This document shows, one piece after another, positions 41,753 to 52,159 of a DNA stretch of 64,000 bases; the stretch's first letter is position 1, and every line of letters begins with the position of its first letter. The notes beneath the pieces are model-generated. The model searched no databases, was not told where the DNA came from, and was given only the letters and a program-made list of their open reading frames with translations. This DNA is from Azolla caroliniana (taxonomy: Eukaryota; Polypodiophyta). The translations under genes and the position numbers were made by a program. The DNA lies in assembly GCA_043228905.1 (NCBI GenBank), contig JBHGNT010000016.1:14136001-14200000 (forward strand), in the 5' to 3' direction.

Positions 41753-41950
41753 ATGGATAGAGGCATGGCGAGCTCGCTTCCAACAGAGAAGCTTGACAGA
41801 ACCAACTACGCGTATTGGTCCTACAAGATGCACCAATACCTTCTCGGGCAGACTACTGGAGTTATGTTGAAGGAGCTAATGACGCGGCACCCGAATCGAC
41901 ACACAGAGACTTCCCGTCGTGGGAGCAATCGGCAAGCAGGGTATTATACT
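41753..41950 (+). pseudogene. B3 gag N-terminus, truncated
   Basis: ATG at 41753 encodes MDRGMASSLPTEKLDRTNYA and YWSYKMHQYLLGQ, like B4, B5 and D gag. Family similarity fades by about 41950; the frame then runs into unrelated sequence of the LINE. Confidence 0.8.
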
Positions 41951-42104
41951 ACTTTGCGTTTGGACTCTAATGTGTTTCTACTAAAAAAAGTATATCAGAT
42001 ACCTTCAGAATTTCCTCTAGACGGCTAGGGTGTGTCCAAAGTGCACCGTTACAGTTCCATAAGGTCATCCTAAGTTTATTGTTTGTCACATGGGCCACAC
42101 GCCG

Positions 42105-42832
42105 TCAATTGGCAATGCGATCATTTATTATCACACGTCTGTCTCGGTAAAAAGCACGGTGCCCCTCTTTACAAGCTCGTATGACTCGTGGCATACAAGT
42201 TTTACGATGCTCAATTTGCATCTTGGTCAAGTCTTCATCGAGGTAGATAGGGTCCCCACCCAATCCTCGAAGAATTGGTCTTTGTTTCAAAAAGGTGATT
42301 CTAGATTCTGAGTCCTTAAATTGAAGGACTAAAGCTCTTTTCCTAGTGGTGTCACATCCTACCCTCCAAGTTTTAGCGATTGGTAAGGCTTCGTACCCCA
42401 ACATCTTCCCTAATGTTTGTGCATCTTCATTGGGATATGCCCCTTCCTTGAGCCTAGTAACTCTTACGTTTAGACGTCGAGCTTGACGCATTTTTTCCTC
42501 CTCAAGGGTGGTGTTTACAATATTTTCATCCTTTAGTTCCTTTTTCATATTACGTTTTACTACATCAACACACCCAGTTTTTGCTAATTCCATATCGCTT
42601 TTAACCTCTTCCTTAACCTTTTTTGTCTCGTCCTTTCATTTAGGGAAGATAGTTCACCATCCTCCCTAGATGTCTCAAGGTCCTTAACTTGTTTTTGAAG
42701 TTTTGCGTTATCTACTTTACGCTCCGCTATTTCAACAATAAGTTGTTCTTTTTCTTCATTATCTTTTTGTTTTTCGGCTTCAATCTCTTTCGCCCATTTT
42801 TCTATTTTAATTAACAACGGCAACTCTGGCAC
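42105..42832 (-). pseudogene. LINE ORF1-like protein
   Basis: Two overlapping minus-strand frames. 42832-42584 is a Lys/Glu-rich coiled-coil segment (EKWAKEIEAEKQKDNEEKEQ). 42593-42105 contains RVTRLKEGAYPNEDAQTLGK, then VLQFKDSESRITFLKQR, DPIYLDEDLTKMQ and AFYRDRRVIIND. The coiled coil followed by an RNA-binding-like fold with the LDEDLT and FYRDRRVIIND blocks resembles ORF1 proteins of LINEs. A frameshift joins the two at about 42590. Confidence 0.65.
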
Positions 42833-43204
42833 AAATCAAACAATGGCCCATTTTTCTATTTTAATTAACATTTATACTCTCTCGTCTACTCAACCGACGA
42901 CGCCGTCAGAGGTGTAGGTGACAGCGATGGTTAACAACAGCAACTATGGCACAAATCAAACGATGGTGGTGGCAAAAGACAATAGCGGCAAACGACGGCG
43001 GCAGATGACGATAGCGACAATGTCAGACTGCAACGGCGGCAGCGAGGGCGATCGACGACGATGGCGAGAGTCGTCGACGACGACGATAGACAACAGCGGT
43101 GGCAGTAACGATGGTGACGACGGCAGACAGCAGAAAGAGTCGTTACAGCAGCGTGAGAGAGAGTCATTTAGTTACAGTAGCATAAGAGAGAGAGAGAGAG
43201 AGAG

Positions 43205-43960
43205 CTCAATGGAAAGATACCTTATGCATCGGTAGTAGGAAGTATCTTGTACGTGATGGTGGCGACGCGACCTGACCTTGCATATGCCATAGGGGTCGTC
43301 AGCTGGTACATGTCAAACCAAGGATGGAAGCTTTGGGAGGCCATCAAGCACATCTTCGGATACCTAAGAGGGACCGAAGATGCACAACTGACTTTCGGAT
43401 TGGCAAACCTGACCGAAGTTGAAGGCTATATTGACTCTGACTATGCCTGAAATACGGAAAATCAGAAGTTGACATCAGGCTATGTTTTCACCTATGGCGG
43501 CACGCCATATCATGGAGGTTGAAGCTGCAAGAATGCACGGACCTATCTAATACAGAGGCCGAGTACATAGCAACATGAGAGGCAATGAAGGAAGCAATAT
43601 GGTTGCACCGTCTGTCAGCCAACTTCTCAGCAACAAGTCGAATCAGCCACCCACCACTGACCATCTATTCTGACTCATAGAGCACAACACACCTCATTCG
43701 AAACCCAATCTATCACGCAAAGACGAAACACACATGAGGTGTGGTATCATGACAGCCGAGAGCTTGTAACAGAGAACAAACTCAAAGTTTGAAAGATCAA
43801 CACCAACGTGAACATCGTCGATTGCTTAATGAAGCCACTCCCAAAACAATGCTTTGGAGCACTAAGGAAAAAGATGGGACTAATACAAGCGACCAAGTCG
43901 AAGAGTGCGGAGCAAGGAGCAGAAGGTAAGTCGACCCAACCGATTCAGACTAACCAATCC
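43205..43960 (+). pseudogene. Copia element H RNase H
   Basis: KIPYASVVGSILYVMVATRPDLAYA opens at about 43215 and leads to GYIDSDYA with a TGA (43448-43450), then TSGYVFTYGG, NTEAEYIAT, YSDS with a TAG, and NPIYHAKTKHT. This is the RT-RNase H connection and RNase H of copia with at least four stops. It continues the RT at 39159-39575. Confidence 0.82.
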
Positions 43961-44126
43961 AAATGAGTAGCCAAATCAAGCTAGATACCGATTCTACCTC
44001 TGCCCACTTGGCTATACGCTGATTGACTTGTAATTATAACTTTAGATTTTTATTGTAATCTAGGTTTACAGGGGAGATAACCATACAATTATATGTAGAA
44101 AGAGTAGTCTTTTACAGGGGAGTTTA

Positions 44127-44316
44127 TTGGCATAAAAGGCCGACTCCTAGCACTTTGTATCTAAGTGTGAACACGTCCAAATACTTAGTGCTTAGTATAC
44201 AAGCTCTAACCTAACACTGTAACATTGACCTCTTCTTGTATCGTCTTTGAGAGTGTAAGAGTTACAGAATAACGAGAGCTTCCATTAGAGCTTGAATTGT
44301 GTCTACGTTTCCAACA
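44127..44316 (+). repeat. Probable 3' LTR of H
   Basis: A purine tract TTACAGGGGAG precedes TATTGGCATAAAAGG, and the stretch ends TTTCCAACA. No second copy is present, so the call rests on position and ends only. Confidence 0.4.
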
Positions 44317-44404
44317 TTTCTTCTATCATACTCTGTGTGTTGTTTGTTGTGCATATAACCGACAGGTTCGCACATACTTTTGCATACATATCAAACACCA
44401 TATT

Positions 44405-44455
44405 TCCATCAATGGATCGGTTGGTATCCACATCAGCCGACATGTCCGAATCAAT
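44405..44455 (-). pseudogene. Copia RNase H scrap
   Basis: The minus strand reads GYIDSDMSADVDTNRS, the RNase H start motif, resembling element E (GFTDSDMSADADTSRS). Confidence 0.6.
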
Positions 44456-44464
44456 ATAACCTTA

Positions 44465-45532
44465 TGTCGAGAAGCAAGTTTAACATGGGTCGGATCGGCT
44501 GAACAAGCTGAGAGCCGGATCGGATTGGTGGACCAAATCGGAGAGCAGGATCGAAGAACTGGTAGGTTGTTAGAGGCCTACGATCCTAGCTTAGTACATA
44601 GGCATATTTTTGGGAGTTAGTGTCTGTTGCTCAATTATGAGCATTGAAGTACATGTTAGTACTTCTATCAATCCTTTTAAGGACTTGTATAAAAGTGCTC
44701 TCTGAGCACATTTGTATGTACAAAGTATTATTTTGAATATGAGTTTTCTCTGTTGTGCTCTCTCAATCTCTCCCATGTACTCACTCACTCTCTCAACATT
44801 GTTTCTCTGTGTTTACTGTTCTTTGTTGCTATCCGGCTGAGCCGGTAGTGTTTGTGTAGCTTCCACAGACTATTCTTTTCATGGTATTAGACTGCGAGGG
44901 TTGAGAATCCTCTGCTACCGACCAACACTCAAACACAGACAAACCTTAACGCCCGGTTGAGAACAGAAAAGAAGAAGAAAATGGACAAAGGAATGACAAG
45001 CTCATTTCTGACGGAGAAGCTCAATCGGAGCAACTATGCATATTGGTCTTGCAAGATGCACTAGTCTCTTCTTGGACACGGATATTGTAGCTATGCGGAA
45101 GGAGTGAACGAAGTAGCGCCAGATTCGGCATACAATGATTTCCCGGCTTGGGAACAAGGAGCGAGCAACGTTCTCTACTGTCTTGTGTCTTGTGTGCAAT
45201 ACCAAATGCTAGGCTACATTCGGGATGAGAAGACGGTGAAGGAGGCCTGGGAAAATCTAAAAATGATTTTTGCCACAAGTACCACGGCCCGAAAGTTGGC
45301 GCTCGAACAAAAGCTCAACAATATTCGACAAAGGGATATGTTGGTGATCAACTACACCACGAAGATCAAGGAGATATGCAATGCCCTAGAATCCATCAAC
45401 ATGACTGTGGAAGAGGATGAAATGGTGCTGATCTACCTCGGTGGTCTAGCGCAAAGGTATGGCCGATCCGGACCACTATTTGCACACGTCATTGGACACA
45501 TTAGGGACTACGTCGAGACTCAATCCTCATGA
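44465..45532 (+). mobile_element. B4: LTR plus gag, truncated
   Basis: A B-family 5' end: LTR 44465-44881, degenerate primer-binding site TGGTATTAGACT (44882-44893) and gag to about 45480. No further element sequence follows. GTATAAAAG is followed by the hairpin GTGCTC-tct-GAGCAC (44695-44709). Confidence 0.85.
44981..45532 (+). pseudogene. B4 gag, truncated
   Basis: ATG at 44981 encodes MDKGMTSSFLTEKLNRSNYA and YWSCKMH, then a TAG near 45062. The rest (45104-45532) has EVAPDSAYNDFPAWEQGAS, YIRDEKTVKEAWENLK, TSTTARKLALEQKLNNIRQ and YLGGLAQ, collinear with D and B5 gag. The frame leaves the family shortly after YLGGLAQ, before the zinc knuckle. Confidence 0.82.
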
Positions 45533-46480
45533 TGATGAACTCTTGAAGCAAGCGCTCTAGTATTAGGTTATTGTGCATAATCTGTTTCTCTAGTTTATCT
45601 GTATTATTTGTTGGACACTAACGTACAGGTCATTAACATCTCCAACTGCTGCACCAACATTATATATATACCAACAACGAAAGTATGAAGAATATCTCAA
45701 ATAATGTAAAATATTTGAAGAAGATGATACCATAAGTGGCACCATAGAGGTGCTCTCATGGTGACACTCTAGAGGAGTTGGAGAGTGTGGTATCGTTGGC
45801 CCTTCATGAGACCCGTTAGGATGCGAGTTTTTTTTGTGAGGCCAAACTCTACGTTACTAGAAGGCATCATGAATTTGTGGTAGACGACATCCTTAAGGAG
45901 GTAGAAATTGTTGTTCTAGATGCTACTTCATGTGTTCGCTCATGCTAGATGGAGGATGATCATGATCAAGGCAAAAGTATATTTCCAAGATCTATCATTT
46001 TTACTCATCCTTGAATGCTAATTTGGAGGGTTGTGGTATCAAAAAATCTTCAATAACCCCAAGTCTCCTTTTCTGGACTCTACTTGGATATTGTGTGTTA
46101 TGTTTCTTGTATTTACGCATTGTCTAAAAAATGCCTTTACATTGAATGAAATGGATAGCTTAGACATTACAATCATTCTCTCATGAAATATATTTAGACC
46201 TTAAACAAGCACCCATGTATTCCAAGATGGTTGAGGATATGTTATGAATGACTAAGTTTTTTTTTCCAAAAATGAATGACCGAGTTAGAATATGGTGCAA
46301 TGCTAGAATGCAAATCGAAGGCTTTGAAGAAAGTTGTTTTCTCATGCACAAACAAATTTTTTCCACCCAAGCACATGCCTTGAAAACACATTTTCTTCAA
46401 CAAACATTTTACAAAGGTAAAAGGAAAATACCAAACTTCATTGCATATATGACTTTTGATACATACATGATTCGAAAATA
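45533..46480. other. Intergenic, no gene recognised
   Basis: AT-rich DNA between B4 and the Bet v 1-like gene. Short frames exist on both strands without recognisable domains. Confidence 0.5.
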
Positions 46481-46521
46481 ACTTTAAAAGTTTTTTATTT
46501 CTTCATCAATACTCATATCTT

Positions 46522-48273
46522 TTATTTGCTAGTAAATTCAGTGATATGCGATTCAAGATATGTTGCTAATATGTGTGCCTCCTCTTTCATATACTCTTGG
46601 AAGCTATCCCCAAAATTCTCATCATATTCTAGTATCCATTTAATGATGCTTGTATTTGGTTCAGTTCCAGCTAGAACTCGAATGTCGTAAGTCATGTTGG
46701 GGTTTGTATGATTTCCCAAATATCCTCCTTCCATGACAGTACCTTTGAGTTCCATTTTATCATGGTCCACGTAGTCCCATACACCCTTTATATAGTCAAA
46801 ATGAGGGAATGCTGGGGAAAACCATAGCATCATAGAGTGCAGAGTTAAAAATATCTCGTATAAAAGAACACATTATTCTAGTGCAATACATAACATCTTG
46901 CGTTAAATGATTACTTCCATTTGATCAAATATCGATGTACAAGAAATTTTACAAAACAAATGGTTTAACAAGTCTAAGCCATATAGTTTAACTAGTTGAA
47001 TATACTAAAAGCACTTATTAACAATTTCCCAGAAAATTAAGCATTAACATGATTGGAACAGAAGAAATAATTCGCTTATTTTGGCATGTGCAAGGTTCAC
47101 TTAAATGGGGTTTGTCTGCTTTCTAAACAATGGCCTATTTTTTGTTTAGGCCAACAACAAGACGAAGAAATAACCACATGAGGGGAAATTAGGATATGAT
47201 AGACTTCTAATCATCCTATTGGTATATAAAGAATGTTTATAGAGTCTATTGAAATCCAGATACACCAACTTAGTGTATGGACATCCATTTACACCACTAA
47301 GTCAAACAATCTTGTGTTGGAAAAAGATTTAACGAGTCACTACTCCAACTCTCACATCACTTTGTATTCGCAACTAGCACATTAGAGCATTAAGGTTTGT
47401 GAGATACGACCTATGTATATGGGCTATGAAAACATGACCTATTTAAAGGATAGATGGTTTAATAAATTAATTAAATTTGGAAAAATATCAAATAGAATGG
47501 AAATGAATTAATTAAATTAGTAGTAGAGTGGCAACTCATGATAAACAAATGACACTATAAATCATTACAACATTACATTCAACTCACCAAGACTCCAAGT
47601 ATATCATTGCATTTATAGTACATAGACAATTTTAAAGAATGTTATTTTCTCAATGAATAACAAGTGAGTTGATGGTTTACTTAACAATAAGATTTTATAT
47701 CCATGATTTTTTCAAATGGGTAATAAGTTGATGACAATATCAAATTGATAAGTTAGTGACATATGGAGAATATGCATCTGAATCTATGTTTACTACGTGC
47801 ACGGCTATCGAAGCACCTTAAAGTTATCCATGAATCATCAAAACATGAAATCTCTTGGCATTTTTATCATTTTTAGACTATTTAGAAACATTTTACGTAT
47901 TGAGATAAATGTTTTTAATACTTCACAAAATAGATCTTCCATCATGGACTGAGTGGTTACAACTTACACATACACAACCACACTCAATGACATAATATTC
48001 CCTTGTACAAGAGATCATATCAGTTTGTAATTTGTAATATAAATAGATGTAAATACATACACACATACACAAAGATGAGGGAGTCTTACTCTTAGTGTTA
48101 TAGTTGATTTGGAGCACGCCACCTGCAGCAAGAGGGGGGCCATCCAAATACTCGCAAGAGGTGTAGTGTTGTGGAACGACTTTAGGAAGAGTGTCTTGAA
48201 AGTTCTTTATAAATAGCCTCCAAACCTCTTTTGGTGAATGCCCGACTAACGCCTCTACCTCAAATTGTTTCAT
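46522..48273 (-). CDS. Bet v 1/PR-10-like protein, two exons
   Basis: Exon 1 is 48273-48090 and exon 2 is 46811-46522, joined by a 1278-bp GT-AG intron (donor GTAAG at 48089, acceptor TTTTCCCCAG at 46812). The joined frame is 157 codons plus TAA, the usual length for Bet v 1-family proteins, with the intron after codon 61, phase 1, the classic PR-10 position. Exon 1 has KQFEVEALVGHSPKEVWRLF and LPKVVPQHYTSCEYLDGPP; exon 2 has FDYIKGVWDYVDHDKMELKG and GGYLGNHTN. These fit a hydrophobic-ligand-binding START-like fold, probably cytosolic. The Gly-rich loop (GxGGxG) is replaced by GPPLAAGG, unlike classical PR-10. Two exons make 474 nt with no stop, so it looks intact. The precise substrate cannot be inferred; MLP or norcoclaurine-synthase-like relatives are alternatives. 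Confidence 0.85.
46814..48087 (-). other. Intron of the Bet v 1-like gene
   Basis: AT-rich, with no coding or retroelement similarity recognised. Unusually long for a PR-10-type intron, which is often a few hundred bases or less. Confidence 0.75.
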
Positions 48274-48322
48274 GTTGTCCCTCCTTTTGTCTCTATTGTG
48301 AATACTGAATCAACTCAATGAG

Positions 48323-48332
48323 TATATATATA
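48323..48332 (-). promoter_or_regulatory. Likely TATA box of the Bet v 1-like gene
   Basis: TATATATATA lies about 50 bases upstream of the ATG, giving a short 5' leader. Symmetric sequence, so strand is assigned from the gene. Confidence 0.5.
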
Positions 48333-48422
48333 CTTCAGAAGAATTTAAAAGTATATGAGCACATGGTAATACATTAAAAAAGAAAACATTCAAGAATTTC
48401 ATGTGATCTATGTTGTCTACTA

Positions 48423-48595
48423 CACGTGGAAGAAAGAACTCATATCGTGCTTTATATAGCTTAGACATCTACACAACTAGACTCAATAATTTTCAATTCC
48501 ACAAGAAATCATGTTACTTTATCACTTGAAAGACATTATGACATGTATACTCTAAACTTTAAAACTCTTTGTCCTCTTTTCTTTCAATTTGACTG
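48423..48595. repeat. Left arm of a large inverted repeat
   Basis: Reverse complement of 49953-50126 over about 170 bases with moderate divergence (for example TCGTGCTTTATATAGC versus TCGTGCTTCATATAGG). It lies about 150 bases upstream of the Bet v 1-like start codon. Confidence 0.75.
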
Positions 48596-49952
48596 AACAT
48601 CTTCGAAGACCAAAATTGACTCATGAGAAAAATGACACAAAAATGCGATTCGTATTGTATTATTGAAAAAAAAAACAATAAAAATCTACAACAAAACAAG
48701 TGACTTTGAAGCCCATATTCGACGGTGTTTGATTGCTCTTTAGTTTTGTACTATAGAGATAGATAGACAAATATTTTTTGTGTCAATAGAGATGCCAATA
48801 TTGACCCATGAGACCTACGTTCAGAAGTTTTCTTCATGTGTATCTCCTTTTTAAGAAGAGATATTCATATGCTAAAGCACCAAGTCTCAATGTGGGAATA
48901 AGGCATGCACATGAGCTCAACCTCTTGTAGTTTACATCCAACATTTCCAACAAGATGTGGTAATCTATGATTTAGGATATTCTTGACTTTTCTAATGTAT
49001 CTATATACTCTTTGTAGTGCCAATATGTCTTGCGTATTCTTGACATACGTTTTGACTACCTAAACTTTGATCTCATACGCATGCCTTATTCCCACATATG
49101 AATTGCTCTTCTTATGAATAACAATTGGCAACGGTTTGGTTTGAACCAAACTGAACCGCAAAAGCACGGCTTAACGAACTAACGATTTAAACGGTTCAGT
49201 TCGGTTCTATTTTCAACGGTTTGATACCACAGTTTTAACAGTTTAATGGTTTTAAATTTATTTAATTTATATTCAATGATTCAGTATGAATCGCATATTG
49301 TATCATTGATCTCATTAGACAATTTTGGTCTTAGAAGATGTTCATATATCCTTCTTTCTTCTTTCTCTGTCTTTCTTAAAAGACGATATATCTTTATTTC
49401 CCTATGTGTGTGTGTGCCTATTAGTTTAAAAGTATAAAAATGGCTTAACCAATTTCAGTGGATTCAACGAGTTTCAATCCGAACCCAATCAAGCTCAAAT
49501 CGGTTCAACAAACACAAGCACCGAAACACCAAAATGTTTAACGATGGTTTAACGACTCAATTCCTCCTTGAGCCAAACACTTACCGACTTCTAATTCTTA
49601 TTACTCTCAACTTCATACATCTTGAAAGGTTCATATGTTGTTTGCGTGTTACGGAGTTCACATGTATGAGCAAATCACAACAACAATTTCTTTAAAGCAT
49701 TTTAAATAATTTAATGCATTAAAATATTACCCATGTGTTATATAATAGATAGATACGAATGAGACATGAGAGTAGATTAAACTTATCTTTCAAGTCAAAT
49801 TGAAAGAAAAGAGGACAAAGAATTTACATGTATGATCAAGTCACAACGACAATTTCTTTAAAGCATTTTAAATCATTTAATGCTTTGAAATATTACCCAT
49901 GTGTTATTCTATAGATTTGAATGAGACATGAGAGTAGATTAAACTTATCTTT
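48596..49952. other. Non-coding interior of the inverted repeat
   Basis: AT-rich, no gene recognised. A smaller inverted pair exists (48594-48616 with 49318-49341). At 49125-49560 words such as GGTTTGAACC and AACGGTTCAG recur, including the hairpin GTTTGGTT-tg-AACCAAAC near 49134. 49660-49825 is duplicated in tandem. Confidence 0.55.
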
Positions 49953-49988
49953 CAAGTCAAATCGAAAGAAAAGAGGACAAAGAGTTTA
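49660..49988. repeat. Tandem duplication, 166-bp period
   Basis: ACATGTATGAGCAAATCACA (49660) and ACATGTATGATCAAGTCACA (49826) start two copies that run in parallel to GAAAAGAGGACAAAGA. The second copy leads into the right inverted arm. Confidence 0.8.
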
Positions 49989-50126
49989 AACTTTAGAGTA
50001 TACATGTCATAATATCTTTCAAGTGGTAAACTAACATAATTTCTTGTGGAACTAAATATGAATTTCATTGACTCTATTATGTAGATGTCCAACCTATATG
50101 AAGCACGATGAGAGTCTTTTCTCGTG
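49953..50126. repeat. Right arm of the large inverted repeat
   Basis: Pairs with 48423-48595. Confidence 0.75.
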
Positions 50127-50239
50127 AATGATTAAGAATATGATATATTGATATCAAAACATGTTGGTAAATAATTTTAAAGTCATAAACTTGTTATGAG
50201 GCTACATGTTCATATGAATCAAAGGTTATGAAAGAGTAA

Positions 50240-50820
50240 TGATAGAAAGAAGAGATATAGATCCATAACAACAAAGATCTATTGATAATGACTCAACCAC
50301 ATTACATGAATGGGGAAGAAAACATCACAAGAAGTAGACTAAAAACAAAACCCCCAACCTTACTTTCCTCCCCTTATTACAAAGGTATCACTTCTTCTAT
50401 CTCCCCTTCTATACTCCCCTTCTCACTTCTTATAATCTTCTTCTTCTCTTTTTCACGTTTTTTTTAGAAGTTTTTTATCTCCTATTTTTAGCTATGACAC
50501 AACGACCTTCTAATCGTCATATCTCCCTCATCCGAGCTCTACATTTAGAGATTAAAAAAGCTACGGATAACTCTCTTTACAAGATTTCCAACCTATATTT
50601 GAACATAATATTTGGCTTCCAAACAAATGAGTTATGAGCGTTCGTTTTAGATTGTGTTTTGGTGGCCCGCTTTTTTCTTCTTTTACTTTTCTCCACGTGT
50701 CTTGCTTTTAGTTTAACTTATCCTCAAGACCTTGGTTTGTGTTCTTGACCTCCGGATGTGAATGCTCCATACCTTATATTCTTGTAGTGTTCAATACCTT
50801 GAATTCTAAAAACACTTTCA
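50240..50820 (-). repeat. 3' LTR of gypsy I
   Basis: Pairs with 57586-58176 and is 10 bases shorter. It contains a TTTGTAATAAGG block that may serve in 3'-end formation. Bases 50821-51100 follow inside the element, with no coding similarity recognised. Confidence 0.65.
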
Positions 50821-51102
50821 CATTTAGCCCTCCCCCTTGCTTCTTGGTGAACCCTAAGCTACTAATAAAACCAAAGATTCTTCTTTGCCTTATTCATGGC
50901 TATAAACAAAGAAGGAGAGAATAAATAAAAAAGAAACAAATTATGTGAGTAAAACCCCTGCTAGTCGGTAGGAAAAACTTCACACTTCTAAACACACACA
51001 CACACATTGACAATTTCCATCACCATCTTTCTCCTTGTCAACACAAAGAAAGAGACTAGCACAATTATTATGTCTTCGTCCACTCTCTAAACACGAGTAG
51101 GG

Positions 51103-51508
51103 TCATGCAATACTTAGCTCTTGAGAGAAGTACATATGAATAAACCTTTCAAGTGAGCGAACCTTTTCCACAAATAGCTTCAAAGCTTTGAGACTTGTTG
51201 GAATTGTCACCTTTTGAATTACTTTGATCTTTGACTCATCCATATTAATTCCTTCTTGGCATACCACATTCTCCACACTACCTTGTTTTTTATAAATGAC
51301 TATTTCATCAACAATCTCATCTCGGAAAGGAAGTGAAAATTGATCTTTTTTTGGTTGAATCAATGAAGGGTTTGAAGTTGATGTCATTATGCTTTGGAAC
51401 CATAACAATAGGTGACACACACTTCAAATCCTCCATATTATAAATGAAACTATATCGTAACAAAGCTTTATGATCTTCTTTTTGCACAACCTCAAATTGT
51501 TGAAGCAT
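51103..51508 (-). pseudogene. Gypsy RT pieces, element I
   Basis: In two frames, VSPIVMVPKHNDINFKPFID (51317-51508) matches the RT start (SPxVxVPKKNGxxRxCxD). GINMDESKIKVIQKVTIPTS and LKLFVEKVRSLERFIHMY (51103-51420) match the RT connection to RNase H. The palm with the YxDD motif is missing, so an internal deletion has joined the ends of RT. Confidence 0.75.
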
Positions 51509-52139
51509 TTGGGCAATTATTCAACTTAATATGGTGTTTGATACCATCTTCTCCTATTACCTGTGAATAGACATTTATGAGTAACTTTGGAAACTTAGAA
51601 AGAAGAGAAATAAACATTAGATACTCTTCTCCTTGGATATCGTTTGAAATCATCTTCTCTTTTTCCTCCAAGGTGATAATACTTTTCTCTTCAATGACTT
51701 CTTCTTCCTTCGTAGACACCACATGGAATGCTTTGTTTTCCCTATCCCATGAAGATACATCAATTGTTATGCTTTCCTCTTCTTGCTTGCCATTGTTGAT
51801 AGATGATTCTTTCTCCTTTATACATTTGACTAGTTGTTGTAGATACAAGTTGTAGAAGATGTTAAACCCCTTTGATGGTGATAAGTTCATGATACTCCAA
51901 TCATGTATGACATGTAATTCTTGCATCCAAGGTCTTACTAATATTAAGGAATAAGATGGACCTTTAATGAGTATTACATGTAAATCCATGGAAATGGATA
52001 TGCCAAAAAAATCAATAACCTTATCCTCTATAGCTCCCAAACAAGGAACCAAACTCTTGTCAACCATGTTGGAGGACTTTTGACAAATAGAATGTCCAAT
52101 CTTACTCACCATGACATTGGATGAAGGACCAATTCTATG
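51492..52139 (-). pseudogene. Gypsy protease region fused to B5 tail
   Basis: The minus strand has DLHVILIKGPSYSLILVRPW and MQELHVIHDWS, matching the end of gypsy protease (YxxLLGRPWL). An acidic linker and ISLLSKFPKLLINVYSQVIG, the pre-RT region, follow. The frame is continuous with the RNase H and tail of copia B5 upstream, giving one 495-codon open frame (52979-51492). The fusion junction is near 52140. Confidence 0.75.
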
Positions 52140-52159
52140 ACCAGTCTTTAGGCGTTTGA

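Larger units (their letters stand above)
39580..43200 (-). mobile_element. LINE-like element (K), minus strand, truncated
   Basis: A non-LTR element inserted between RT and RNase H of H. On the minus strand an ORF1-like protein (42832-42105) is followed, after the B3 insertion (41229-about 41950), by the C-terminal part of an ORF2 (about 41069-39781). The RT palm itself is not recognised, so the middle is probably lost. The presumed 5' leader (43140-42900) is rich in CGN/CAN triplets. No poly(A) tail or target duplication is evident. Confidence 0.6.

Noticed and set aside
42900-43140. 105-codon Arg/Asp/Ser-rich plus-strand gene
   Set aside because: Low-complexity triplet-rich DNA at the presumed LINE leader; no domain and no support for a gene.
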